Positions 1 to 5,500 of a stretch of 15,260 bases of DNA are shown here, one piece after another. Within the stretch, counting starts at the first letter, position 1; the number at the start of each line of letters is the position of its first letter. The stretch is from Clostridia bacterium (GTDB lineage: Bacteria > Bacillota_A > Clostridia > Christensenellales > CAG-138), in contig JAFZCW010000028.1 in the NCBI GenBank assembly GCA_017556125.1, positions 1 to 15,260 on the forward strand. The letters run 5' to 3'. Position numbers and translations under genes: made by a program. Below the pieces are notes generated by a model. That model ran no database searches. It was not told the DNA's origin and saw nothing but the letters and a program-made list of their open reading frames with translations.

Positions 1-252
1 GCCGTACTGGATACCCCCGGTTTTTCCCTCTATGAAACGGATCTGCTGGATCAGTCCGATCTGAACCGGTGTTATCCGGAATTCGGCAACACACCCGAAA
101 AATGCCGTTTCCCCTCATGTATGCACATTACGGAACCCGGCTGCGCAGTCAAAGAACTCGTCGCGTCCGGAAAGATATCCCGGGGAAGATATGAAAGATA
201 TGCCATCCTCGCAAAAGAATATGAAACAAGGAGAAAACACATCTATGGTTAA
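1..252 (+). CDS. rsgA: Ribosome small subunit-dependent GTPase A, 3' part only (5' end outside window)
   Basis: This is the C-terminal 83 residues of a circularly permuted GTPase that helps late maturation of the 30S ribosomal subunit in the cytoplasm. The visible fragment starts in the G domain: DTPGFS is the G3 (Walker B-type) motif. It continues into the RsgA zinc domain, where the spaced residues C-x5-C-x-H-x5-C (KCRFPSCMH followed by ITEPGC) are the family's zinc ligands. A basic C-terminal helix ends at TAA. The stop overlaps the start of rpe by 8 bases (ATGGTTAA), so the two genes are very probably co-transcribed and translationally coupled; an rsgA-rpe order is common in Bacillota. 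The start is not in the window. No anomaly is visible in the part present. Confidence 0.93.
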   Translation, partial: AVLDTPGFSLYETDLLDQSDLNRCYPEFGNTPEKCRFPSCMHITEPGCAVKELVASGKISRGRYERYAILAKEYETRRKHIYG

Positions 253-889
253 AATCGCGCCTTCGATCCTTTCGGCGGACTTTGCGGCCATGGGAGAGGC
301 TGTCAGCAGCATTTCCCGCGCAGGGGCAGACTGGATCCACTTTGATGTCATGGACGGTCATTTCGTTCCGAATCTGACGTTCGGACCCGGCATGTGCAAG
401 GCCGTCCGGAGTTATACGGAGCTTCCGCTCGACGTTCACCTGATGGTTACGGATCCGAAGATGTGGGTCGAGCCGTTTGCAAAGGCAGGTGCGGACGACA
501 TCACCTTCCATGTCGAGGCGGAACCGGATCCGCGCGAGCTGCTGGCCCATATCCACAGCTTCGGCATGAAAGCCGGCATCGTCCTCAACCCCGCCACTCC
601 GGCCGAGGCTGCAAAGCCTTATCTGGAATACTGCGATCTGATCCTTCTGATGACGGTCAATCCGGGGTTCGGAGGCCAGGGATTCATTTATGACGTGGTT
701 GAAAAAATCCAGACGGTAAGCCGCTGGATCAAAGAGATGGATATCCCCTGCGAACTGGAGGTGGACGGGGGCGTCAATCCCGAAACCGCCGTGCTCTGCA
801 GAGACGCCGGCGCATCCGTCCTGGTCGCGGGTAGCAGCATCTTTCATGCCGCCAGTCCGAAAGATATGATTTCAGCTATCCGCGGATGA
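245..889 (+). CDS. rpe: Ribulose-phosphate 3-epimerase
   Basis: This cytosolic TIM-barrel enzyme interconverts D-ribulose 5-phosphate and D-xylulose 5-phosphate in the pentose phosphate pathway. The product is 214 residues, the normal family length. Family signatures are present in order: IAPSILSADF near the N-terminus, HFDVMDG with metal/catalytic residues H32, D34 and D37, HLMV with H65, NPGFGGQGF at about 139-147 (phosphate loop), EVDGGV with catalytic D174, and VAGSSIF at 194-200 (phosphate binding). The ATG at 245 was chosen over an in-frame ATG at 191 because AAGGAG lies at 228-233 and MVKIAPSILSADF is the usual N-terminus. It overlaps rsgA upstream. Its last 18 bases overlap the 3' end of the convergent DUF4364 gene, so no separate terminator fits between them. 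Confidence 0.96.
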   Translation: MVKIAPSILSADFAAMGEAVSSISRAGADWIHFDVMDGHFVPNLTFGPGMCKAVRSYTELPLDVHLMVTDPKMWVEPFAKAGADDITFHVEAEPDPRELLAHIHSFGMKAGIVLNPATPAEAAKPYLEYCDLILLMTVNPGFGGQGFIYDVVEKIQTVSRWIKEMDIPCELEVDGGVNPETAVLCRDAGASVLVAGSSIFHAASPKDMISAIRG

Positions 890-1426
890 GGTATGCTCCT
901 CTTTCGCGGAAAGAACACCGAACAGATGGGTGAAGACGCCGTACGCATTTTTCCGCCAGTTGTTCCTCATGTTCTGGGCGATTTCACGCGTCTGGACATG
1001 CATCTCAACTTTCATCTCCGTTCTGTTCCCGTCCACCGCAGCAAGGCGCACCATATACGTTCCGTCGGATAGTTCTTCCATGGAATTCGGAAACCGGGTC
1101 TCTTCCTGAAGATCGTCCCGGTTTCTTTTTGCATATTCCGAGATCTCGTTCCGGATCGCAGCAGGCACCGTATCGATCAGCGAGGCCAGCGCAGCCTCCC
1201 CGGCGGGCGTAATCCTGTAAACCTGTCCGACCGGTCTCGGGATGGCCGTTATCCATCCGTCCTCTTCCAGCTCGTACATCGCGTTCTGAAAATCAAAGTA
1301 GCTCATATAGCTCCCTTCAAAGACAGCCCTGTAGATCTGCTCCGAAGTCAGCTCGATGTCAAACGCCTGGTTCAAGACCAGGATGATCAGCTTGTTCCGT
1401 TCTTCTCCCTTAATAAATGCCGGCAT
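872..1426 (-). CDS. DUF4364 family winged-helix protein
   Basis: The product is 184 residues and resembles the DUF4364 family of Clostridia, whose exact role is not established. The N-terminus MPAFIKGEERNKLIILVLNQ is characteristic. It is followed by a helix-turn-helix/winged-helix region at roughly 5-85 (SEQIYRAVF, then FDFQNAMYELEEDGWI, then a turn QVYRITPAGEAAL typical of the wing of MarR/PadR-like folds). The C-terminal half (about 95-175) is a mixed region ending in a basic helix (MRNNWRKNAYGVF). A transcriptional regulator is plausible by fold but no target is visible. The reading frame extends upstream to 1585, but ATG 1426 has a GGAG-type site 6-8 bases before it and gives the family N-terminus. 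It is transcribed toward rpe and overlaps its end by 18 bases. Confidence 0.85.
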   Translation of the reverse strand: MPAFIKGEERNKLIILVLNQAFDIELTSEQIYRAVFEGSYMSYFDFQNAMYELEEDGWITAIPRPVGQVYRITPAGEAALASLIDTVPAAIRNEISEYAKRNRDDLQEETRFPNSMEELSDGTYMVRLAAVDGNRTEMKVEMHVQTREIAQNMRNNWRKNAYGVFTHLFGVLSAKEEHTSSADS

Positions 1427-1454
1427 ACGCTTCTCCGCAACAAATAGTAGATAT

Positions 1455-1460
1455 ATTATA
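1455..1460 (-). promoter_or_regulatory. Candidate -10 box for the DUF4364 gene
   Basis: A perfect TATAAT on the minus strand lies 28 bases before the start codon, in an AT-rich stretch. The corresponding -35 position (about 1478-1483, GATGCA) is a poor match, so only the -10 assignment has support. Confidence 0.4.
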
Positions 1461-1529
1461 TCAGTTTTTTCCCGCGGTGCATCCGTCTTCGTCCGATTTG
1501 ACTCGTCCGTTCCGTCTCCCGACGTCATA

Positions 1530-1558
1530 TTGACTTTTCCGCAGCAAAAGCGTATTGT
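1530..1558 (+). promoter_or_regulatory. Sigma-70 type promoter of the P-II-like/antiporter operon
   Basis: TTGACT (1530-1535), a 17-base spacer and TATTGT (1553-1558) give a well-spaced promoter about 50 bases before the ATG at 1609. It lies in the 182-base divergent region shared with the DUF4364 gene. Confidence 0.6.
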
Positions 1559-1608
1559 TGCCTCGATAAAACAGCAAAACGACATTACGGGAAACGCGAG
1601 GCAAAACC

Positions 1609-1947
1609 ATGGTTTTATTCATCTATATTTCCTGCCGTGAAGACACGGTGAAACCGATTCTGAGCAGAATGGCGGAACAGGGCTTCCGCGGTGCGACGAT
1701 GGTCGACTGCGAAGGCATGCTCCAGTCTCTCTATGCGGACTCCATCGAGCCTCCTCCCATGTTCATCGGGCTGGGGAAATTCCTGAACCCGGATCATGAG
1801 CCCGGAAAAATGCTGTTCTCCGTCATGCGGGAAGACCAGGTCCCGCTTGCCAAGGAAACCGTTCATGAGATCTGCGGATCGCTCGACGCGCCGAATTCCG
1901 GCATCATGTTCACCGTCCCCGTTTCCGATGTAGAAGGAGTTATCTGA
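1609..1947 (+). CDS. P-II-like (GlnB/CutA-fold) small protein, putative antiporter regulator
   Basis: The product is 112 residues with the pattern of P-II-like proteins: a first beta strand MVLFIYISCRED, the GFRGATMVDCEGM segment matching the strand-turn that precedes the T-loop in P-II relatives (GxxGATxxD.xGM), a variable central segment at about 40-62, the strand MLFSVMRED, and a C-terminal GIMFTVPVSDVEGV strand. P-II proteins are trimeric cytosolic sensors that bind adenine nucleotides and control partner proteins, often membrane transporters. The canonical uridylylated tyrosine motif of GlnB is not evident, so this is not a standard nitrogen regulator. GAGG at 1598-1601 precedes the ATG. 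It ends only 4 bases before an antiporter start, and the antiporter's ribosome site lies inside this gene. The inference is that it modulates that antiporter. Confidence 0.7.
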   Translation: MVLFIYISCREDTVKPILSRMAEQGFRGATMVDCEGMLQSLYADSIEPPPMFIGLGKFLNPDHEPGKMLFSVMREDQVPLAKETVHEICGSLDAPNSGIMFTVPVSDVEGVI

Positions 1948-1951
1948 TTCC

Positions 1952-3151
1952 ATGCAGACCGTACTCTCACTTGCCGTTGCCATGGTGTTCGGCCTTCTTC
2001 TGACGCGCCCCGCCAAACTGATCCACCTTCCGAACGTGACCGCTTATCTGGTGGCGGGCCTCCTTATCGGTCCGTATTGCCTGAACGTCTTCCGCGAAAG
2101 CGATGCCGCCGCGACCGGCGTTCTTACCAGCATCGCTCTCGGTTTTATCGCTTTTTCGATCGGTGTCGAGTTTAAATTCAGCCACATCAAAAAGATCGGT
2201 TCCAGTTCCATCACGATCACCATCCTGCAGGCATGTCTTGCCACGTTGCTCGTTGATGTGACGCTGATCGCATTCGGATTCCCCCTCCCGCTCTCCCTGA
2301 CGCTTGGCGCGATCGCAGCGGCAACGGCTCCCGCCGCGACTCTGATGGTCGTCCGTCAGTATCACGCACGGGGACCCGTCACCAGTACGCTGCTCCCTGT
2401 CGTCGCGATGGATGACGCCATCGGTCTTGTTCTCTTCTCTGTTTCACTGTCAGTCGCTCAGGCGTTTTCGGGCGGTACGGGACTGACTGTCCGATCCATG
2501 CTGCTGGAACCTCTCGCAGAAATCTTCCTTTCGCTGCTTATCGGATCCGCCATCGGGCTGCTGATCGCCGTTTCCATGCGGTTTTTCCATTCGAAGACGA
2601 ACCGCCTGAGTATCGCCGTCGCCGCCGTACTCGCGGGCTCCGCCATCGCGTCCATATTCAATTTGTCCTCGCTGCTTCTCTGCATGGCAATCGGCGCATG
2701 TCTTGTCAACATCCGGAAAGATGCCGAGGCCGTTATGGAGGTCACGGACAGCTGGACGCCGCCGCTGTTCATGCTGTTTTTTGTGCTGTCCGGAGCCGAA
2801 CTGGATCTGGCCGTTGTACCCACCGTCGGCCTCGTCGGGATCCTGTATCTGATCGCGAGAAGTATCGGGAAGTATTTCGGCTCTTATCTTGGGGCAGCGA
2901 TCGTCAAGGCAAATCCGAATATCCGCAAGTATCTCGGCATCACGCTTCTTCCTCAGGCGGGTGTCGCGATCGGAATGGCACAGGTCGCCCTGACTGCCCT
3001 TCCTTCATTTGGCGCAAAAATCCAGGCGGTCGTACTAAGCGCGACCCTGATCTACGAATTAATCGGACCGTTGCTTACCAAAATGGCGCTGACCGCGGCG
3101 GGAGAGATCGAGAGAAGCGAAGCCGGAAAATCCGTGCAAAAACAATCATAA
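1952..3151 (+). CDS. CPA2-type cation/proton antiporter (membrane domain only)
   Basis: This 399-residue integral membrane protein has about 11-13 hydrophobic segments and matches the Na+/H+ exchanger domain of the KefB/NapA (CPA2) group. Features include TAPAATLMVVRQY at 125-137 (the unwound-helix region), the paired aspartates MDDAIGLV at D154-D155 where CPA2 proteins carry the ion-binding acidic residues, and PQAGVAIG at 334-341 (equivalent of the PRGGVAI motif). The likely reaction is exchange of Na+ or K+ for H+ across the cytoplasmic membrane; which ion cannot be told from the sequence. The C-terminus after about 380 is short and charged, with no RCK/TrkA-N regulatory domain as in KefB/KefC, which fits control by the separate P-II-like protein upstream. 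AAGGAG at 1934-1939 inside the preceding gene is the likely ribosome site. No terminator follows before the tRNA promoter, so read-through to 3305 is likely. Confidence 0.88.
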   Translation: MQTVLSLAVAMVFGLLLTRPAKLIHLPNVTAYLVAGLLIGPYCLNVFRESDAAATGVLTSIALGFIAFSIGVEFKFSHIKKIGSSSITITILQACLATLLVDVTLIAFGFPLPLSLTLGAIAAATAPAATLMVVRQYHARGPVTSTLLPVVAMDDAIGLVLFSVSLSVAQAFSGGTGLTVRSMLLEPLAEIFLSLLIGSAIGLLIAVSMRFFHSKTNRLSIAVAAVLAGSAIASIFNLSSLLLCMAIGACLVNIRKDAEAVMEVTDSWTPPLFMLFFVLSGAELDLAVVPTVGLVGILYLIARSIGKYFGSYLGAAIVKANPNIRKYLGITLLPQAGVAIGMAQVALTALPSFGAKIQAVVLSATLIYELIGPLLTKMALTAAGEIERSEAGKSVQKQS

Positions 3152-3158
3152 TTACGGA

Positions 3159-3188
3159 TTGACAAAAAGAAGCGTCCCTATGTATAAT
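3159..3188 (+). promoter_or_regulatory. Promoter of tRNA-Leu
   Basis: TTGACA (3159-3164) and TATAAT (3183-3188) are both perfect consensus boxes, separated by 18 bases. They lie 10 bases before the mature tRNA 5' end and 8 bases after the antiporter stop. Confidence 0.85.
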
Positions 3189-3197
3189 TAACCCTGC

Positions 3198-3280
3198 GCG
3201 GCAGTGCTGGAATTGGCAGACAGGCACGTTTGAGGGGCGTGTGCGCGAGCGTATGGGTTCAAGTCCCATCTGCCGCACCA
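3198..3280 (+). tRNA. tRNA-Leu, anticodon GAG, CCA encoded
   Basis: The acceptor arm GCGGCAG (3198-3204) pairs with CTGCCGC (3270-3276), followed by discriminator A and an encoded CCA. The D arm contains the typical leucine sequence GGAATTGGCAGAC. The anticodon stem CACGT/GCGTG (3225-3229 and 3237-3241) closes a seven-base loop TTGAGGG with U33 and anticodon GAG at 3232-3234. A long class II variable arm (GTGCGCGAGCGT region) and a T arm ATGGGTTCAAGTCCCAT follow. It reads CUC/CUU codons. It stands alone rather than in a tRNA cluster. Confidence 0.97.
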
Positions 3281-3287
3281 AAAAAAG

Positions 3288-3317
3288 AGTCCGATTTTTC
3301 GGGCTTTTTTTATTTTT
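3288..3317 (+). terminator. Rho-independent terminator after tRNA-Leu, probably bidirectional
   Basis: The stem AGTCCGA (3288-3294) / TCGGGCT (3299-3305) has a TTTT loop and is followed by a T-rich tract. The A-run at 3281-3286 gives a matching T-run on the other strand, so it can also stop minus-strand transcripts from the PHP phosphatase gene. Confidence 0.85.
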
Positions 3318-3551
3318 CCCATGGATTCTTTCGGGACCTCGGTCATCCGGGAGCATGGCGCCGGGGACTTAATATGCATTGCATGGTTTCCGGTCTCTGA
3401 GAAACGAAGAACGCTCTGTACAGAACAGAACGTCCTTGAATACTCTTATTGCACCCTGCGTTTGAGTGATCCCTCTGCGGCGGATCGACGGAAAAACTGC
3501 GCTGCAGGGAATCTGTATCAACAGTACCGGAAGCGGATCCGATACGCTTTT
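3318..3551. other. Intergenic stretch, no gene recognised
   Basis: These 234 bases lie between the tRNA terminator and the end of the convergent PHP gene. Two short forward reading frames cross it without ribosome sites or family resemblance. A small imperfect hairpin AAGCG/CGCTT at about 3531-3549, followed by TTTTTT, could stop forward transcription. No known structured RNA was recognised. Confidence 0.4.
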
Positions 3552-4319
3552 TTATAGCGGCTTTCTCAAAACGACCTGCTCCTCGGGACTGATCCCGAAA
3601 CGTTCCGCGAATTCGGCAGCCTCCTTCAGGTTGTCCGGCGCTGCAAGATCACGCGGGGCGTGCGCATCGCATCCGAAAACGGTCCTGCACCCCATTTCTC
3701 CCGCAATCTTCCAGAAACGCTCCGTAGGATAATTCCTGTGATCGCGTAACCCGAGCAGGTTGATTTCCAGCGGAATGTCAAGCGCTTTCGCGCTTTCGCA
3801 CAGGCGCGCCGCTTCCCGCTCATATACGGACGGATCGCCGGTAAAGCAGAACAGATCCGGATGCGCCAGATATGAGAAACATCCTGTCTGCATGGCTTCG
3901 ATGCATCTGTCCGTATAACGCATCAGGGCGGCCTCGTTGTTTTGCGGTATCGTATTGTATATGTGTTCGCCGCTGTCGTTATAATGCTGCCCGAGCAGAA
4001 GATAGTCGACAGGATAGGGACGGAGCAGTTCCCTCATCCTCTCAAAAAGATCCGGATAGTATTCCGCCTCAAATCCAAGCAGGATCTCAATCTGCCGCCC
4101 GTACTCCTTTCTGAGAGAAAGCACGCCCGACACATAATCTTCCAGCTTCGCGATCGGAACACGGTGATGCGACTCATGTCCGTCCGGAAAAGGCATGGGA
4201 ACGTGATCCGAGAATCCCAGCACGTTCAGACCGCGCGAGATCGCCGTCTCCACATATTCACGGTCTTCCCCCTCCGCATGCCCGCATCGGGTGGTATGTG
4301 TGTGATAATTGATGCGCAT
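3552..4319 (-). CDS. PHP-family phosphoesterase, HisJ-type histidinol-phosphatase-like
   Basis: This 255-residue cytosolic metal-dependent phosphoesterase of the PHP superfamily resembles HisJ, which dephosphorylates L-histidinol phosphate in histidine synthesis. The metal-site motifs appear in order: YHTHT (H6, H8), FSDHVPMP (D38, H39), LGFEAEY (E84), LGQHY (H112), LAHPDLF (H153) and GCDAHAP (D218, H220). Length and motif order match HisJ. No other his genes are nearby, so the substrate is assigned by resemblance only and another sugar or amino-alcohol phosphate is possible. The start is ATG 4319: GGAGG lies 6 bases upstream (complement of 4326-4330) and the protein then begins at the first metal motif. 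The frame stays open up to 4397, but that extension crosses the promoter. It is divergent from the zinc-finger peptide gene. Confidence 0.87.
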   Translation of the reverse strand: MRINYHTHTTRCGHAEGEDREYVETAISRGLNVLGFSDHVPMPFPDGHESHHRVPIAKLEDYVSGVLSLRKEYGRQIEILLGFEAEYYPDLFERMRELLRPYPVDYLLLGQHYNDSGEHIYNTIPQNNEAALMRYTDRCIEAMQTGCFSYLAHPDLFCFTGDPSVYEREAARLCESAKALDIPLEINLLGLRDHRNYPTERFWKIAGEMGCRTVFGCDAHAPRDLAAPDNLKEAAEFAERFGISPEEQVVLRKPL

Positions 4320-4337
4320 ATTAGTCCTCCGCATCAT

Positions 4338-4367
4338 ATTATACAACACGACAGTGCCCGTTGCGAA
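4338..4367 (-). promoter_or_regulatory. Promoter of the PHP phosphatase gene
   Basis: On the minus strand, TATAAT is at 4338-4343, with TTCGCA at 4362-4367 as a moderate -35 box 18 bases away. The -35 bases are shared with the divergent promoter at 4361-4389. Confidence 0.55.
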
Positions 4368-4389
4368 AAACCGTGACAAAAAGTATAAT
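4361..4389 (+). promoter_or_regulatory. Promoter of the double-glycine zinc-finger peptide gene
   Basis: TTGCGA (4361-4366), a 17-base spacer and a perfect TATAAT (4384-4389) place the transcript start near 4396, about 29 bases before the ATG. Its -35 box overlaps that of the divergent PHP gene. Confidence 0.7.
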
Positions 4390-4424
4390 ATTCTCAAAGA
4401 TACTTTACGAGAGGAGTGGCGGAA

Positions 4425-4610
4425 ATGTCAGAAATCAAGCTGAACGACGAACTGCTGGAAAAAATCACCGGAGGAGGCGAGCCGCAGCTTCCGGTTCCCA
4501 CGGAAACCTGCCGGTATTGCGGCGCCACCATTTATCTGCGGCTCGGGGCAAATTTGGATCACGAGGAAAAATGCCCGAAAAATCCAAAGAACATGAATAA
4601 AAACACGTAA
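4425..4610 (+). CDS. Small double-glycine-leader protein with C2HC zinc-finger-like core
   Basis: This is a 61-residue protein of unknown function. The N-terminus resembles a bacteriocin-type double-glycine leader: KLNDELLEKITGG ends at G16-G17 with L at -12, L at -7 and I at -4, as in leaders cut by C39 peptidase ABC exporters. The predicted 44-residue cargo carries C29-x2-C32 and H46-x3-C50 (CRYC and DHEEKC), a C2HC zinc-binding pattern like that of short zinc fingers, and a polar Lys/Asn-rich tail. There is no transmembrane helix. GAGGAG at 4411-4416 lies 8 bases before ATG 4425; an in-frame GTG at 4416 overlaps that site and is unlikely. No transporter or modifying enzyme adjoins it. It has its own promoter and a terminator at 4702. 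It could be an exported peptide or a cytosolic metal-binding protein with a chance leader match. Confidence 0.75.
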   Translation: MSEIKLNDELLEKITGGGEPQLPVPTETCRYCGATIYLRLGANLDHEEKCPKNPKNMNKNT

Positions 4611-4701
4611 ATCCATTCCGTTCATTCGTGTTTCCGCGGGTGAAGGTACCTGTCGGAACATCATCCATGGTTTCTTATTCCCTTCTTTTATACTGCAGCG
4701 C

Positions 4702-4736
4702 AAAAGGCCGTCGCGGAAACCCGCAGCGGCCTTTTT
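4702..4736 (+). terminator. Terminator after the zinc-finger peptide gene, probably bidirectional
   Basis: A long stem AAAAGGCCG (4702-4710) / CGGCCTTTT (4727-4735) contains an inner GCGG/CCGC pairing and is followed by T's. The complementary strand also ends in TTTT, so it can serve the convergent metallophosphoesterase operon. Confidence 0.85.
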
Positions 4737-4792
4737 GAATATGCGCTTATACCGTCGCTCCGTGCCTGTCTGTCGATACAGTGCTGCGCCGT

Positions 4793-5500
4793 TCAGAAAC
4801 GGAACAGCGATCCCGGATCAAGATTCGGTACATCAGAAGAGACCGGTTCTCTGGGACGTCGGGTAACATATATCAATCTGCCCCTTTTCTCCGCCGGGCA
4901 GTTTCCTTCCGGCACATCCAGCGAAAACCGCTCCGAAACGTTGATGACACGGGTCTCTCCCGAAAACTGTTCCCTCTCAACGCCCGTTCCGTAGGATAGA
5001 TGTGTATGCCCGTGCAGAAACAGGCGCGGTTGGTACTTGTCTATCAGCCCGCGGAACGCCTCAAATCCCGTATGCGCACGGTCTTCCATGTCGCCGAGCC
5101 CTCTCGGCGGAGCGTGGGCGATAACGATATCCACTCCGCCCGCCCTTTTCAGGGCGAAGCGGAGCTTTGCTATCCTCCGCTGCATCTGTTTTTCGGAATA
5201 CTGATGAGGGCCCTCGTGATACCAGAGACATCCCCCGAGACCCAGGATCCGCACGCCGTTATATATGACAAGATGGCCGTCAATATTCTCGCAGCCTTCG
5301 GGCGGCTGTGACGCGTATCCGACGTCATGATTGCCGTGAACATACAGCAGTCTCGCGTGACTCATCGTGACAAGGAACGAAAGGTACTGCGCCTTCAAAT
5401 CCCCGCAGGACAGGATGAGGTCATACCCGTCGAGCCTTCCGCGGACGTAATGGTCCCAGAGTGCGGGACATTCCACATCGGAAACCGCCAGTATCCTCAT
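4793..5500 (-). CDS. Calcineurin-like metallophosphoesterase
   Basis: This 235-residue cytosolic phosphoesterase carries the five calcineurin-fold metal motifs: SDVE (D8, with E10 where most families have His of D-x-H), CGDLK (D34), HGNHD (N57, H58), IAHAPP (H129) and HGHTH (H163, H165). The phrases LWDHY after motif I and YLSFLVTMS after motif II look like a Bacillota subfamily of uncharacterised phosphoesterases. The substrate is unknown; phosphodiesters or cyclic nucleotides are possible by family. Its ATG overlaps the TGA of the upstream BMP-fusion gene by 4 bases (5497-5500), and a GGAGG site lies 7 bases before the ATG inside that gene. The two are therefore translationally coupled and probably work together. 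The C-terminal 25 residues are proline-rich and look unstructured. Confidence 0.88.
   Translation of the reverse strand: MRILAVSDVECPALWDHYVRGRLDGYDLILSCGDLKAQYLSFLVTMSHARLLYVHGNHDVGYASQPPEGCENIDGHLVIYNGVRILGLGGCLWYHEGPHQYSEKQMQRRIAKLRFALKRAGGVDIVIAHAPPRGLGDMEDRAHTGFEAFRGLIDKYQPRLFLHGHTHLSYGTGVEREQFSGETRVINVSERFSLDVPEGNCPAEKRGRLIYVTRRPREPVSSDVPNLDPGSLFRF

Noticed and set aside
149..847. 232-codon open frame on the minus strand opposite rpe
   Set aside because: It is antisense to an unambiguous rpe gene. Its composition is typical of a shadow frame and no family is recognisable.
1427..1585. Upstream extension of the DUF4364 protein to an ATG at 1585
   Set aside because: The extension crosses the probable -10 box and adds residues unlike the family. 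The internal ATG at 1426 has a ribosome site and the family N-terminus.
3321..3732. Two short plus-strand frames between the tRNA and the PHP gene
   Set aside because: They lack ribosome sites and recognisable features, and the second runs into antisense of the PHP gene.
4320..4397. Upstream extension of the PHP phosphatase to 4397
   Set aside because: It would place coding sequence over both divergent promoters. ATG 4319 has GGAGG at the right distance and begins with the metal-binding motif.
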